From: Brachypodium distachyon
Taxonomy: Eukaryota; Streptophyta; Magnoliopsida; Poales; Poaceae
Direction of reading: 5' to 3'
DNA: 64,000 nt
Assembly (NCBI RefSeq): GCF_000005505.3
Contig: NC_016131.3
Location: forward strand, 22,961,501-23,025,500
Of the stretch, positions 48,810 through 60,068 are shown in pieces. A program made the translations under genes and the position numbers. Within the stretch, counting starts at the first letter, position 1; every line of letters starts with the position of its first letter. The notes under the pieces were generated by a model. The model saw nothing but the letters and a program-made list of their open reading frames with translations. It did no database searches and was not told the DNA's origin.

Positions 48810-49560
48810 ATGCTTCCATACCCTAACGAAGGAATCAATGCACCTTTGCCGCCTCCCATACCAAGACCTCTAGCCATCGGTGCTCCTCCTCCTCCTCCAC
48901 GCCCAGCCAGTTTCGTCGGCGCAGTGCACCCAGTTGCACTTGCACCGCCACCAGAAGCACCGACAACGGTCGCCAGTTCATATCCGACTCCGGTCGGTCA
49001 CATTTGCATGATTCAAAAAGAGAAACCCACAAATTGGGTCCAGAAGTCCATAACTCGGCAGGTCCATATGGCCGTAAGGTCACCTCCCTCTTCAACGGAG
49101 TACCTCGACTTGTCGGAAGTGGAGATCACGTTCTCTAGAGAAGATCACCCACCCTGCAGCCCGCAACCGGGAAATGCAGCACTGGTGCTCGCCGCACAGA
49201 TCGGGGGTTACATGTTAAACAAAGTGTTCATCGATGGCGGAAGTGGGCTAAACATCATCTATGCCGACACCCTATGAAAGATGAACCGCTCAAAAACAAA
49301 GCTGGCTCCAACAAAGACAACGTTCCATGGGATCATCCCGGGAAAAGCAGCCACTCCACTGGGCAAAGTTAACCTTGACGTGGTGTTCGGCACACCCAAC
49401 AACTTCAGACGCGAAAGACTCGACTTCAAATTGGTCGACTAGCCATCCCAGTACCACGTGGTCCTGAGTCGCGTCGCGCTAGCACGTTTTATGGCAGTCC
49501 CGCATTACGCTTACATTAAGCTCAAAATGCCTGGACCCAACGGCGTGATAACTATCTCTA
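48810..49560 (+). pseudogene. Element B protease region
   Basis: A Pro-rich spacer then VEITFSREDHPPCSPQPGNA and the active site FIDGGSGLNIIYADTL (about 49228-49275), a Gypsy aspartic protease motif with DGG. A stop follows at 49275-49277; the frame continues with PTKTTFHGIIPGKAATPLGK and ends in broken sequence by about 49570. 49570-49960 holds only decayed pol-proximal sequence. Confidence 0.82.
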
Positions 49561-49969
49561 AAAGCTTCTGACCACTGCGACCGTGCATTCCATAACATTT
49601 CCGAGTCACTTGCCGCGCAGGACCAGGCTGGCCATGCCTACTTCTTAACAGACGACGACCAAAATTCTGTCCTTAAGAAAAGAGCCATTGAGGCCACAGC
49701 GGTGTAGACTTGAAGACAGAGGAAGCACAGGCCTCTTCATTAAAGGAGGCCAACGCTGGCTCAGCCAGCAGCCCTTTCAACTAAGGGGTACTGGCTCGCT
49801 GGGCTCCCCCAATCGCAACAACGGGAGCCCCCTCTAGCAAGCGCACTAAAACAACGAGCACACCAATCCGGCTTCGCAGCCCATGCAGTGTAACTCAGAA
49901 GACGCCTGCCGAAGGGTGAGTTAGTTCAAACACATACCTACGAGCTCATCCACGCCTCGACATGGCTGT

Positions 49970-50519
49970 TCAGCCAACTCGACTGCGGGATAGGAGAATT
50001 CGGGAAGACTGAAGCCGCGTCCTTCGGCCGGCACATCCATGACATAAAACCACCTCGATCTCCATCGAGAAGATTATTCCCTCTCTCAGAGGTTGAAGAA
50101 TTTGGCATCCGCCTGAGTTTGAATATCTACATATCCAATCGTGTCCTTGCCCTAGGGCTAGATTGTGAACATTCTCTTCAAGAGACCCATGTGGGGATTT
50201 ATTCCAAGAAAGCATTCACACAGCGTCACGAAGGACACGATGTGGAGGTAGGAGTTTGGAGAAAGATTATGAAGTTGGAGCCCGTAGGACAAAAGCAAGC
50301 TACGAAGGAAATGGTGGACAGGGAATGCTAAACCACGAGTGATGAAATCGTAATGACCACTCGCTCTCCGTGCATGGGGCGAGGGATTACCTCCTCGCTG
50401 GGAAAATGCACATGCCCCGGCCGCGGGGGCAGCAGCCCTTCCTCTTGCATGCCGGCCACCCTCTCGCGATCCACGGAGGACAGCGGCCAAGCTTCTGCGC
50501 TCTTCTTGCTCTTCCCCAT
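49970..50519 (-). pseudogene. Antisense extra ORF of element B, N-terminal part
   Basis: Starts MGKSKKSAEAWPL at 50519; a shift near 50350 leads to ITRGLAFPVHHFLRSLLLSY and SYLHIVSFVTLCECFLGINP, the PF04195-type core, collinear with 32082-31490 of element D. Everything after about 49970 is deleted. A TATA-like GATAAAAA (minus, about 50648) lies 130 bp upstream. Confidence 0.8.
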
Positions 50520-50849
50520 CTCGCTAGGTCGAAGGACGTGATTAACAGGGAACACGAAAGGTTTTTGGCTATGGAAGCTAAAGTCTTGGGCGCCTAACCT
50601 CTGGGTGCGAGGAGGAAGAAGGGTTAAAACTAATTTACGCCACCTCCATTTTTATCCTTACCTTGGCAAAAAATCCGGGACGCACGATCTCGGTTGTGGC
50701 CACGTGTTCCGCATCAACCAGAATACGAAACGGCAAGGATGAAAGTAACTGCTTACTTCATGGGTGCAAGAACCAATGAGATCATCATTGTGCCTTGTTT
50801 ATTGCGCGAAGTGTGATCGTTTCTCCACTGACGCATGCCTACAGTGTGC

Positions 50850-51822
50850 CTAGCTGTCACGCTAGGCTGTACATTCAGTCACATCGGCTGACCAAAACGG
50901 CTCAATAGGTAAGTCATCCATGACGAAGTCTGACTCGAAATTATCTTTCATACAGGATGACGGAGTTTAACTTAAAGGTTGAGACTCGTATCGAGTCTCA
51001 ATTATGAATATTATGACTCTCATTCGAGTCGCGAACTAACCAGTTGTTGCTTTATGCTAAAGACTTCATAGAGTCAGCTATTGTTTTTTCCTTACTTACA
51101 ACAGTAAAAACAGGGTAATGACCCTGACACAAAACAGTCGATTTCATATAGTCGACTCAAGTGAGTCGCACCAGCTGCGTCATCTCAGTTGTTTATGCTC
51201 ATTCGCATAACAATAAGCCTCTTGGGTATCGTCCAAAGAGCCTGGAGCCGCACCAGCTGCGCTGCTCTAGTAAACCCCATGCTCATTGCGTGAAGATAAG
51301 CCTCATGGATCATTCCATTGAGCCTGAAATCGTACCAGCTGCGTATTTCAGTAAATCCATGCTCATTGCATGAAGATAAGACCCGAAAGTTCTCTTACGG
51401 GCCTGGAGTCGTATCCTTAAAAACTGGAATTCGACTCTATAAGGCCCCAACAGGCTAAGTCAAAATTCGCCAGTCGTCAGGTTCGAGCCCGGGGACTCGA
51501 ATGCTGATGAAAGCTAGTGTTGTTTTCACCCTAGAGCGATTAACTAGACTCGACTTCTCGAGTATCTGGACGCATTAAGCATACATCCCTATGGTTCTTA
51601 CTCACCGTTTTGATCCACTATCAGATCATATTGTGAAACTGTCATTTAACAGTCAAGCACTAAAGCATCGGCTCAGACACTCTCTGAGTCGAAAATACTT
51701 CTCATTCGAAGTACAAATCAATGAAATTCTAAGTTTGCAGCATTATGCAACTGGCTCAACAGCAGAATAAGCTCATTCTTTACGGGAAAAGTCCCTAGTC
51801 GAGTCTTTGAATCAACCAGGCA
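50850..51822. other. Element B 3' untranslated region
   Basis: No coding sequence. Two or three imperfect copies of a phrase (CACCAGCTGCG..., CCATGCTCATTGC and GAAGATAAGCCTC) occur at 51168-51385, a short degenerate tandem repeat, before the polypurine tract. Confidence 0.6.
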
Positions 51823-51834
51823 CTTGGGGGCTAC

Positions 51835-52084
51835 TGACGTGGTTATGACTAACCACGTACTCGACTCGAGTATACCCTGTACAGCCCAGCTGGGGGCCCA
51901 CAAGGAATCCTACTTCGACTCCAGGAGTCCACATGCCAAGTCTTGCGATTCAAGATAAGGAAGATTAATTAGAGTATATCTCCTCATTATAACCGACTTG
52001 GACTCTACCCGAGACATTAGTTCCTGCATATATAAAGGACCAGGAGGGAAAGCCAAGGAGACGCCCCAACTTAGATACAAATCG
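51835..52084 (+). repeat. Truncated 3' LTR of element B
   Basis: Matches the first part of 46042-46498, ending at CAAATCGCCAAGGAG, where chromovirus sequence takes over. Confidence 0.88.
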
Positions 52085-52184
52085 CCAAGGAGAACACGAA
52101 GATGATCTTCGAGAAGACCACCCACACCTCTTTGCTAGCCACACCGAATCTCGAGGACGAGATTCATCTTAAGGGGGTTAGGTC
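52085..52184 (+). other. Orphan 3' end of a chromovirus internal region
   Basis: About 100 bp ending GGGGGTTAGGTC, nearly identical to 62835-62926 of element E (GAAGATGATCTTCGAGAAGA). It encodes the end of a chromodomain-type C-terminus and the polypurine tract. It precedes what otherwise serves as the 5' LTR of E. Confidence 0.9.
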
Positions 52185-52740
52185 CGTAACATCCCAAAAT
52201 TTCAAACCTTTACATGTGCATTGCATCCATGAGCATCATGCCACAATTGCATGTTTGAATTCAAATTTGAATCACAAAAGGCTTTAAAAGATTTTGTTTA
52301 CACCTAACTGAGCCTTGGATTTTCAAACCATTAAAGTTATATATATATAAGGGGTTTATTGCACATATGAGCTATCCCATAATTTTAGGATAATTATTTG
52401 GAGTTGAAAAAGTATTTTATTTAAATGGATATATAGCCCTAAGGGCATTTATAGGGCAAATGTATTTTTATATATTTTATTTTGAAGAGAAACTACTTCC
52501 AAAAGTTGTATCATGGTAGAACAAGATTTTACAAATTTTCTAGAATTCATTTGGACCAATTTGGAGTTCAAACTCAAAAGATATCAAAGAAATGGGAAAA
52601 ACAGAAAAAGAAAAGGTCTAAAAGAAAAAAAAAAGGGGGTAAACGGACCGGCCCGGCCGAATTGGGCCGAACTGGCCCAACTCCCCCGCGCGCGCCACAG
52701 CCCAGCCAGCCCAGCCGCCCGCTCGCGCGCGCCCGAGCCA

Positions 52741-52892
52741 CCGACAGGTGGGGCCCACCTGTCGGGGTCGTCCCCTACCTCGGGCAGGCGCCCGAAATCG
52801 CGCCGCCGTCCCCGCGCGTGACCGCCGCGCGCCATCACCGGGATCCGCCCCTCCCGACCTTCCCGAACCGAGCCGCTCGCGTCCCTTTAAAG
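52741..52892 (+). promoter_or_regulatory. Promoter of E LTR: palindrome with GGGCCCAC and TATA-like box
   Basis: CAGGTGGGGCCCACCTG forms the core of a 25-bp near-perfect palindrome (52741-52765). It contains GGGCCCAC, matching class I TCP (PCF) sites (GGNCCCAC). A TTTAAAG (52886-52892) stands where other copies have TATAAA. Confidence 0.5.
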
Positions 52893-53901
52893 CCCCGGCT
52901 TCCCCCTTCTTTTCCCCTCTGTTTGCCCGCACCCGCACGCGCCCACGCCGCCGGTTTTCGTCGCCGGAGTTCGCCCGTGCCGCCGCCGTTCTCGCGCCGC
53001 GCCGACCACGCCGGTGAGCCCTCGCGCGCGAGTCTTCAAATTTCCGGAGCCCCTCGCGCTTGCGCATGTTTTGACCCCGTGCCGACCGCGTCCCCGAGCT
53101 CGCCGTGCCGCGCCGCTCCGTCCCCGCGCCTTCCCGTCACGCCCGCCCCGCCGGAGACCCCGCCGCCGCCCCCGCCCGCGCCGCGCCGCCGCCGGAGTTT
53201 CCTCGCCGGAACCCTAGGTGAGCCTGAGAGTGCCCGTCCATCCGATCGTGATCAACGGTCCAGATTAGATCCCGATTTTTTTCATTTAACCGAACCGGTA
53301 TGCACTAATGAGATTGCGACACTTGGCACCCGGTTTTATAAAATAAAAATGTAATTTTAATCCCCCGAAAATAATAAAAGGCACTTTTGCAGATAGGCCC
53401 CTGTAACTTCAAATGGTCATAACTTTAAGTCTGTTTGGCCAAATTTAATGATCCACACCTTTTTGGAATCCTTAGGAAGTGTAGAATCTTTTGGCACTGT
53501 CCAAATTCAAATTTGAATATTTGAATCACATTCAAATTACAGATTAGGGTTTATACCATTTAAATCATAACTAATTATTTAGAAGTCCTTTTTGAATGAA
53601 ACCAGTGCCCAAAATTTTGTTTTAATGTCCTCTGTCCAATGGGACAGAGAAATAAATGTTTTGAATTAATCTATTTGGCTGATGCTAATAAAACCTCATT
53701 TTAGGGTTTAAACCCTAGGCATTGCAATTTATTTAAAAACCCTAATTGCATATGCTTAATTTATTTTATGCTTTGGTTCAGTAGATCACCCAAATAAAAT
53801 AAACCAAAACTCATGTCACACGATTTGCATTGCATCATAGCATACATATTCTTTGCTTGTATGGTGTGTTTTATGTATGTGTATGTTGCTTGATTGTATA
53901 G

Positions 53902-53961
53902 TTTTCTCGGAGAGCGAACTGTGTGACTGTGAAGAGTGTCTGAATACCAACTACTATCAAG
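53902..53961 (+). other. Candidate 60-nt leader exon in E LTR
   Basis: Preceded by GATTGTATAG and followed by GCAAGTTC. A donor-like TAG|GTGAGC lies 684 nt upstream and an acceptor-like AACAATGCAG ends at 55030. Same length and boundaries as in the two solo LTRs. Confidence 0.45.
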
Positions 53962-55378
53962 GCAAGTTCACTTTGATCATTCACCTATTACTTTATTATG
54001 CACTAGATTTTATTAGTTGCATGGTTAGGATTACTATTGTATCTATGCTAGCTATGATCCGTCCTACTAGTATAGGATACCCTTGGCCATGACTTCACCA
54101 CCAATTGCCATCGTAGTAGTAAAATGTTATGCTATGATAATATACGAGGTTGTTATTATTACAATGTGATATTATTGAATTACAAATATAGTTTTCCTAG
54201 TGTATGGAAAAACAAGTAATTCAATGAACCGTCCTGGGTGGGCTGCTTTGAGTTTTCGGATGTCATGACGTTAGGTCCATTTCTATGGGGCCCGCTGAGT
54301 CGTCTCTCTGTGTGATTCGGGAGCGTCCATGGTCGCCTCCCCGTGCGATTCAGGGAGCGCCTGCGTCACAATGTGGGATGCCACCCGGGGTAACCAGAGA
54401 CTAGACTAGTTTCCTATTTAGTAGCTTCCAGTACAACCACATGGTATTATGGGCTCTGCCAGGATGGATGTAAGAAATATGAACCTGGATCCGAGGTGAC
54501 ATCGGTATGTAGCAGTGTAGGTTGGAACGCGTCCCTCAGGTGGTTTGGGGGAATATGTTCTGAAAATTCCTGTAATCGATGCCGTTGCTACTCTACCCTG
54601 AGGACAGCAAGGTAACACGTCGATTTCTTGTGGGTAAAGTGCACCACCTCTCGAGAGTGTCAAACTAAGTACTTAGCCGTGTCCCCGGTTACGGACAATT
54701 ATGAGCAACTAGATATTGGAGCTGTAAGGAAAGTCTCACTCATTCAAATTTCCTAATAAAATGAATGGTTTGAACTGGGTAGGAGCATTGATGTTTCTAC
54801 TCAATGTGCCTAGGTTAATAGGAACATGGGTGTTTCTACCCCGTGTCCAATAGAATTCAAAACTATTTGTCTAAAAATGATAGGATTTGAATAATGATGC
54901 TTTTATGCAAAATAGCCAAACCCCACCTAGCCAAACTATGCATGTACTTGGTAGGACCTTTATAACTCTAGTGAGCTTGCCAATACATTCATATGTATTG
55001 ACCACGTAGTGGCTGCAATTAACAATGCAGGTGGATCCGACGAAGAGTGAGGTTCGTCGTTTTGTCATGGGTCATGTGCTTACATTCCAACATGCTCTCA
55101 CCTTGGAGTAGTGTGGCCCTTATGTTCTACCCTTTTCCGCTGCAGTATTTTGAAATATTGTTTCATGATGTTGAAACAGTATTTGTTTTATGATGGCCCC
55201 AGAGGTCATGCGAGGTTGTAAGTACTATTAAATTCTGGATGATGTGATGTAATAAAGTACTTTGACCTTTGCTTCTGTATATTTCATCATGAAACTGTGT
55301 GTGCTAGTGAGTCGATCCAGGGACTAGCACAGTAAGCACAGAGATCGAACCCTTGGTGAAGGGGGGGATCGCTTCAGA

Positions 55379-55392
55379 TGGTATCAGAGCAA
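55379..55392 (+). other. Primer-binding site of chromovirus E
   Basis: TGGTATCAGAGCAA two bases after the LTR end, complementary to the 3' end of plant initiator-Met tRNA. Confidence 0.92.
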
Positions 55393-55858
55393 TGTGTTGC
55401 CTGTAGAAACGTGACCCTAGTTTGGATTAGGATAAGACTAGACCAAAGACCAAACCTTAGGATTAATTCTCATCCCTAGCTGATTTATATCGATATACAT
55501 ACATTTTATTCCTTATCCCTATTCATCTAAATCTTTGCATTTATATCTTACATATGCATGACATGTTTATTGTTTTATTCCACATATACACCGAATACTA
55601 TGTTTATTACCACATATGCATACTTAATATATTATACCACAGATGCATATTCGATTTTTACACCATACACCACTATAATCATGTAGCCTTGTTATTCACA
55701 CATTATTATGCATCCAATTTTATATTTACATTTCCATCCTTGATATTAATGTTTATCACTTGATACCCACTCTACCACATTTATTTTATTTTTACTTACA
55801 TTCGACCATTTGATCATGTCACTGATACTCCCTTATCTCCTTCTTTATTTTTCTATAG

Positions 55859-56731
55859 ATGGGAAGCCCAACACCGTTCGGCAATGTACCGCCGTTCACC
55901 CGCGTCTACTACCCTTCCACGGATGACGACCAGTTGTTCAGTGCCCCTTTGGCGGCACTGTGTGCTTTCCTCGACCTGCCACCACCCAGGTTCAGAGGCC
56001 GAGTCGAGACCGCCGCACCCGAGGGATGGCAGCCACGGTGGGAGATCGAGGCGAAGATCCGGGGGCGTGAGATCGCGCCAGCTACACCGGATATCACCTT
56101 CATCAGCCGCTACCCCACATTCGAGCAGGGCCTTCAGTTTGCCATGCAGTGCGCCTTCGCACAGGTGTGCCGGGACTATCGGCACGAGTTCCCCGAGGAC
56201 TCTCCCTTCCTCCTCTTTGGAAGGCGGAACCATGCATGCTCGGCAGTGGCTACGACCAACGACGAGGATGCAACCCCAGTGACGACCCACTTCGAGAACA
56301 TGGAAATCAACACCGTGGACTTGGAGTCTTGTCTCGAGCACGAGATGACCAGGGCTGACCTCGCCGAGGAGTAGGTTGGTAATCTGCTGGGAGAGAAGAC
56401 CCAGTGGCTTGAGGACAAGGCCGTGTTGGAGGACACTGTCCTCAATATGGGAGACGCCATCGAGCAGCTGCAGTACGAGAGGGACCAGGCTCGCTACTAC
56501 TGCGAGCAGTTCCAGGCATTCATCGCAGCAGCAGCCGCAGCAGCACCAGCTGCCGCACCGGCGGCAGACCAGGTCCCACCTCCACCGCAGGATCAGGACA
56601 TGGAGCCTCAAGAGGAGGAGCCGACTGAGGAGGAGGAGCCCCAGGAGGTCCACGAGATGGACACCCCTACTACCAACACCCGCTCCAAGATGAAGGCGAA
56701 CGGGACCACACCGACAGCCACACTCCCTTAG
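55859..56731 (+). pseudogene. Extra ORF ahead of gag (ORF0-like), with one in-frame TAG
   Basis: Starts MGSPTPFGNV at 55859. 171 codons reach a TAG at 56372-56374, after which the same frame stays open to 56731 (about 290 codons in all). The first part has no domain I know (FISRYPTFEQGLQFAMQCAF). The second has a coiled-coil-like segment (LQYERDQARYYCEQFQAF), an Ala run with Pro, and a strongly acidic tail. Rice RIRE3/RIRE8 are, from memory, described with such an ORF upstream of gag; its function is unknown. The single TAG may be a mutation or a leaky stop. 55393-55858 and 56732-57023 hold no other ORF. Confidence 0.7.
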
Positions 56732-57023
56732 ATCTATTGATGCCTACCAGCTTATAATAGTTTTTATAGTTATCACCATTGCGAGTTAGTCATTGACCAT
56801 ACAATCTATGTGTATGGCGATGTAGGTCGATTGCTTTTTCTTCGTACTCTTTTTCTTATGGGCAATGCCCCACCATAAACCAGTGTGTTGTGCTATGTTT
56901 TCCAAAACTTTTATGATTGATGAGTGTATGATTGATATATGCTTGAGTTACTGCCTTGTTTTGAGGGTTTAGTTATCCTTAGCTCTATTCTATCTGTTTC
57001 CTCATCTATGCTATCCTAAACAG

Positions 57024-58734
57024 ATGCCTCCGAGACGCCGGAACCCCGCCAACAACGCCGAGGCTAACAATGCCGACGCAGAAGGGAATGCTGCCACCAT
57101 GCAACAGTTATTGGCCGCCCAGACCCAATTCTTTCAGATGATTACACAGCAGTTAGCCAACAACAATGCCAACCACCAGCAGAACCCCAACAACAACCAG
57201 CAGCACCACCCACCGCAAGTGGACATGTTGACAAGATCTCTACGTTTGCGCCAGCCCACTTTTTCCAGCTCCACTGAGCCTATTATGGCTGACGATTGGC
57301 TTCGTTCAGTCAACAAGAACTTGGTCACCATCAACTGCACTGACGAAGAGAAAGTGCGTTTTGCAGCTCATTTGTTAGAAGGACCCGCAGCGTCATGGTG
57401 GGAAAACTTTCAGATCACCACCCCCATCGAGGATGTCACCTGGGACATGTTCCAGGAAGCCTTCCGTACCGCCCACATCTCTGCGGGAGTGCTCAGCCTG
57501 AAAAAGAAAGAGTTTCACAGGCTACGACAAGGAAGCCGCTCAGTGTCGGAATACATAGAAGTATTCAACCAGCTGTCCCGCTATGCACCGGATGACGTGA
57601 ACACCGATGCCAAGCGCAGGGAGAAGTTTTTGGACGGTCTGAACGACGAGCTGTCAGTTCAACTTGCTATTGCTTACACTCCCACCTACCAGTCTTTGAT
57701 TGACAAGGCCATCATTCTGGAGAGTAAGCTCACTCAGTTGGAAAACCGCAAGAAAAGATTTCACCAAGGAGGCTCTCACACTGGCCCGCACCAGAAGCAG
57801 CGCACCTCCTATGATGGAAGTGGCAGTTCCTCCTTGAGCAGGAACGGAAAACAGGGCAACCACCGCAATGGAGGTAATAGCCACCACCGCCGCCAGGGGA
57901 GCCAAGGACACCACCATCAGGGTAGCAATGTGAACCGGCATCATCAGCAGCACCAGACTCAGCAACAGCACCAGTTCGCTCGCCCAAGGCCCATCAATGG
58001 CAACGGGAACGGCAGGAACAACGGCAATGGCCAGAACAACAATGGTCAGAACCACAATGCCAATAAGGACATGAGCAAGGTGGAGTGCTACAAGTGTCAC
58101 AAGATGGGACACTATGCCACCAACTGTCCGGACAACCAGGATGGCACTGGGAACAAGCCCAATCCATTCCAGAAGGGCCACCTGAATCACGTGGATGTGG
58201 AAGAGATCACCGAGGAACCAGGTATCATACTTGGCACCTTCCACATTAATGCTTTTGAAGTACTAGTTCTGTTTGACACTGGAGCATCGCATTCATTCAT
58301 TTCAAGAGTATTGGTAGAAAGAGGCAAATTACCCTCTGAGACCATGAGTAGACCTATGAAAGTAAACTCACCGGGTGGAATAATGCTAGCAACCCGACAC
58401 TGTCGCCAGCTACCCCTAAGTATTGGGAGACACATTTTTCCCTCTGATCTCATAGTTATAGATTCCCGAGGACTGGACCTAATCTTGGGAATGGACTGGT
58501 TGACCTTATATGAAGGATTAGTAGATTGTGCCCAGAGGACTGTCACACTCACTACCCCAGACAAGAGACGCATCCGGGACAAGTCAACCCACGAGCTTAA
58601 GAAACCTAAGGTTAATGCTCTTAAGGGGGTTAGCATGGACGATGTACCAATAGTGAAGGAATACCCAGACGTGTTTCCAGAGGAATTATCAGGCATGCCA
58701 CCGGACCGTGATGTGGAGTTCCTTATTGAGTTAA
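57024..58734 (+). pseudogene. Chromovirus E gag and protease (5' part of gag-pol)
   Basis: Open from MPPRRRNPAN at 57024. It has an Asn/Gln/His-rich N-terminal part, then the retrotransposon Gag core (WLRSVNKNLVTINCTDEEKV, LLEGPAASWWENF, LSRYAPDDVNTD). A second Asn/His/Gln/Gly-rich segment (about residues 250-350) leads to a CCHC knuckle CYKCHKMGHYATNC starting at residue 355. The aspartic protease motif LFDTGASHSF has its Asp at residue 418, and DLILGMDWL follows. The frame is intact up to the Angela-like solo LTR at 58735, after which spurious residues lead to a stop at 58857. It would otherwise run on into RT at 60069. Gag packages RNA; protease processes the polyprotein. Confidence 0.93.
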
Positions 58735-60063
58735 TGAAGGGGCGCGTAGAGATAAACAAAAAACTTTTCCTACGCGAACTCCCAAGATCTAGCCGAGGTA
58801 GAAGGCCACGAGGATTACCACTAGACGCGCAGTTGCGGATTATTGATGCGGCGCCTTGATGCAGTGCAGTCCCTCGATCCGATCCAGCCGATCCAATCCC
58901 GCGATCGTTGAAGTGCTGAACGTACAGCACCTCTGCCGGTATCCACACGTGCGAGGAGGAGCTCCGGCGGCGGACTGCTAGGTCCGGTGCGACGGTTGAA
59001 CTGAATCGGGCTAGGGTTCTCAACGCATGAGAGTGGAAAAACCGTTGTCCCTTAGGCATCCCACGCCCCTGCTTATATATCGAGTGGAAGTGGGCTCCAA
59101 GCCTTGTGGCCCATCCACCCTGCGAGTCCAACTCGCATTGTCAGCCCAATTCCAGTTCGGATCCAACCCGACCAAATACTTGCTCCCGCTCTTAAGTGTG
59201 TGACCCCGCAGGCTCATGGCGACTTGGACACGATTGGAGTCCGACTCATAATCGATCAATCGGTAGCGGCTCCTAGCAGAACGTGCCGACTCCCAAGTAC
59301 CATCGAGTCATGACGACGTACCTTCCAATGTGACATACGTCTTAGTCCCTTTTGCCTCACGATATACCTTGTCGAACTATAGGCGATTAATCGTAATCCC
59401 TTTAATAGTTCAACTCTCTTCTCGATCTGTGATATACGATTCATCCGACTAACTCTTAGTCGATCGACCCGGTTAACAGTTAACCGAGTCGCGCATGGCC
59501 ATGCTTCCTGAATCATATCACTCGAGAGGGCCCAGAGAATATCTCTCCAGTCGGAGGGGCAAAATCCCATCTTGGTTATCCACATCACACAGCTTGATTC
59601 TCAGTCAACCCGAACTCTGCCTTTATAACTGCCCTGTTACGGAACAACGTTTGACAGAACCTAAGTTGGTGATCCACAACTCGGATTGTGCGATAACCTC
59701 AGGTCTAAGGATTACATTGATTGAGACATGCAAATGACGACCTACTCGTTGCATCTCAATATGGGTCAGTCCGACTCGCTAAACTCTTTAGCCGAGTCCG
59801 TGTAAGCTGAAATGACATCACCATGCCCATGACAAGTGGAACCGAGTCATCAGCCAACTTTCATATTAGTCTAGGTTATGTGTCCAGCACAACCTCAATG
59901 ACTAAGGACAATTTAGTATGAACAACATGAATACATAGTTCCACAATCAAATCACATATTCAATGATACATATCAGATGTTCAAACAAGGACAACTTAAT
60001 AATATTTATGAATACATTGGGAATTACATCATACATGATTGCCTCTAGGGCATATTCCCAACA
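58735..60063 (-). mobile_element. BARE/Angela-like copia solo LTR in chromovirus E
   Basis: 1329 bp. On the minus strand it starts TGTTGGGAATATGCCCTAGA, the LTR start I associate with BARE/Angela-type copia elements of grasses, and ends GCGCCCCTTCA. It is flanked by perfect 5-bp repeats GTTAA (58730-58734 and 60064-60068). A TATA box (minus GATATATAAGC) is near 59070-59082. No internal region remains. Confidence 0.9.
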
Positions 60064-60068
60064 GTTAA

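Larger units (their letters stand above)
46042..52084 (+). mobile_element. Element B, internally deleted Tat-type Gypsy element
   Basis: Plus strand: LTR 46042-46498, primer site from 46500 (TGGCGCCGTCTGTAGGAA), gag about 46503-48660, protease about 48810-49560, then the start of an antisense extra ORF (50519 down to about 49970), polypurine tract CTTGGGGGCTAC (51823-51834) and a truncated 3' LTR (51835-52084). RT, RNase H and integrase are absent. The left LTR directly follows the tail of element D, so D and B share it. Confidence 0.85.
52185..55376 (+). repeat. 5' LTR of chromovirus E
   Basis: 3192 bp, starting CGTAACATCCC (T to C at base 1) and ending GGGATCGCTTCA. It contains the promoter palindrome, a degenerate TATA, a long GC-rich stretch, donor-like TAG|GTGAGC at 53218 and the 60-nt block at 53902-53961. 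The aligned 3' LTR portion (62927-63514) differs by scattered changes and a short deletion in the GC-rich part. Confidence 0.93.

Noticed and set aside
51161..51385. CRISPR-like short repeats
   Set aside because: Irregular, diverged phrases in a retrotransposon 3' UTR of a plant genome; no uniform spacers.
57654..58244. Minus-strand ORF of 196 codons in gag of E
   Set aside because: A hydrophobic-looking shadow created by the Asn/His/Gln-rich gag segment.
59963..60068. Start of the pol ORF at 59963
   Set aside because: These codons belong to the Angela-like solo LTR; true pol sequence resumes at 60069 after the target duplication.
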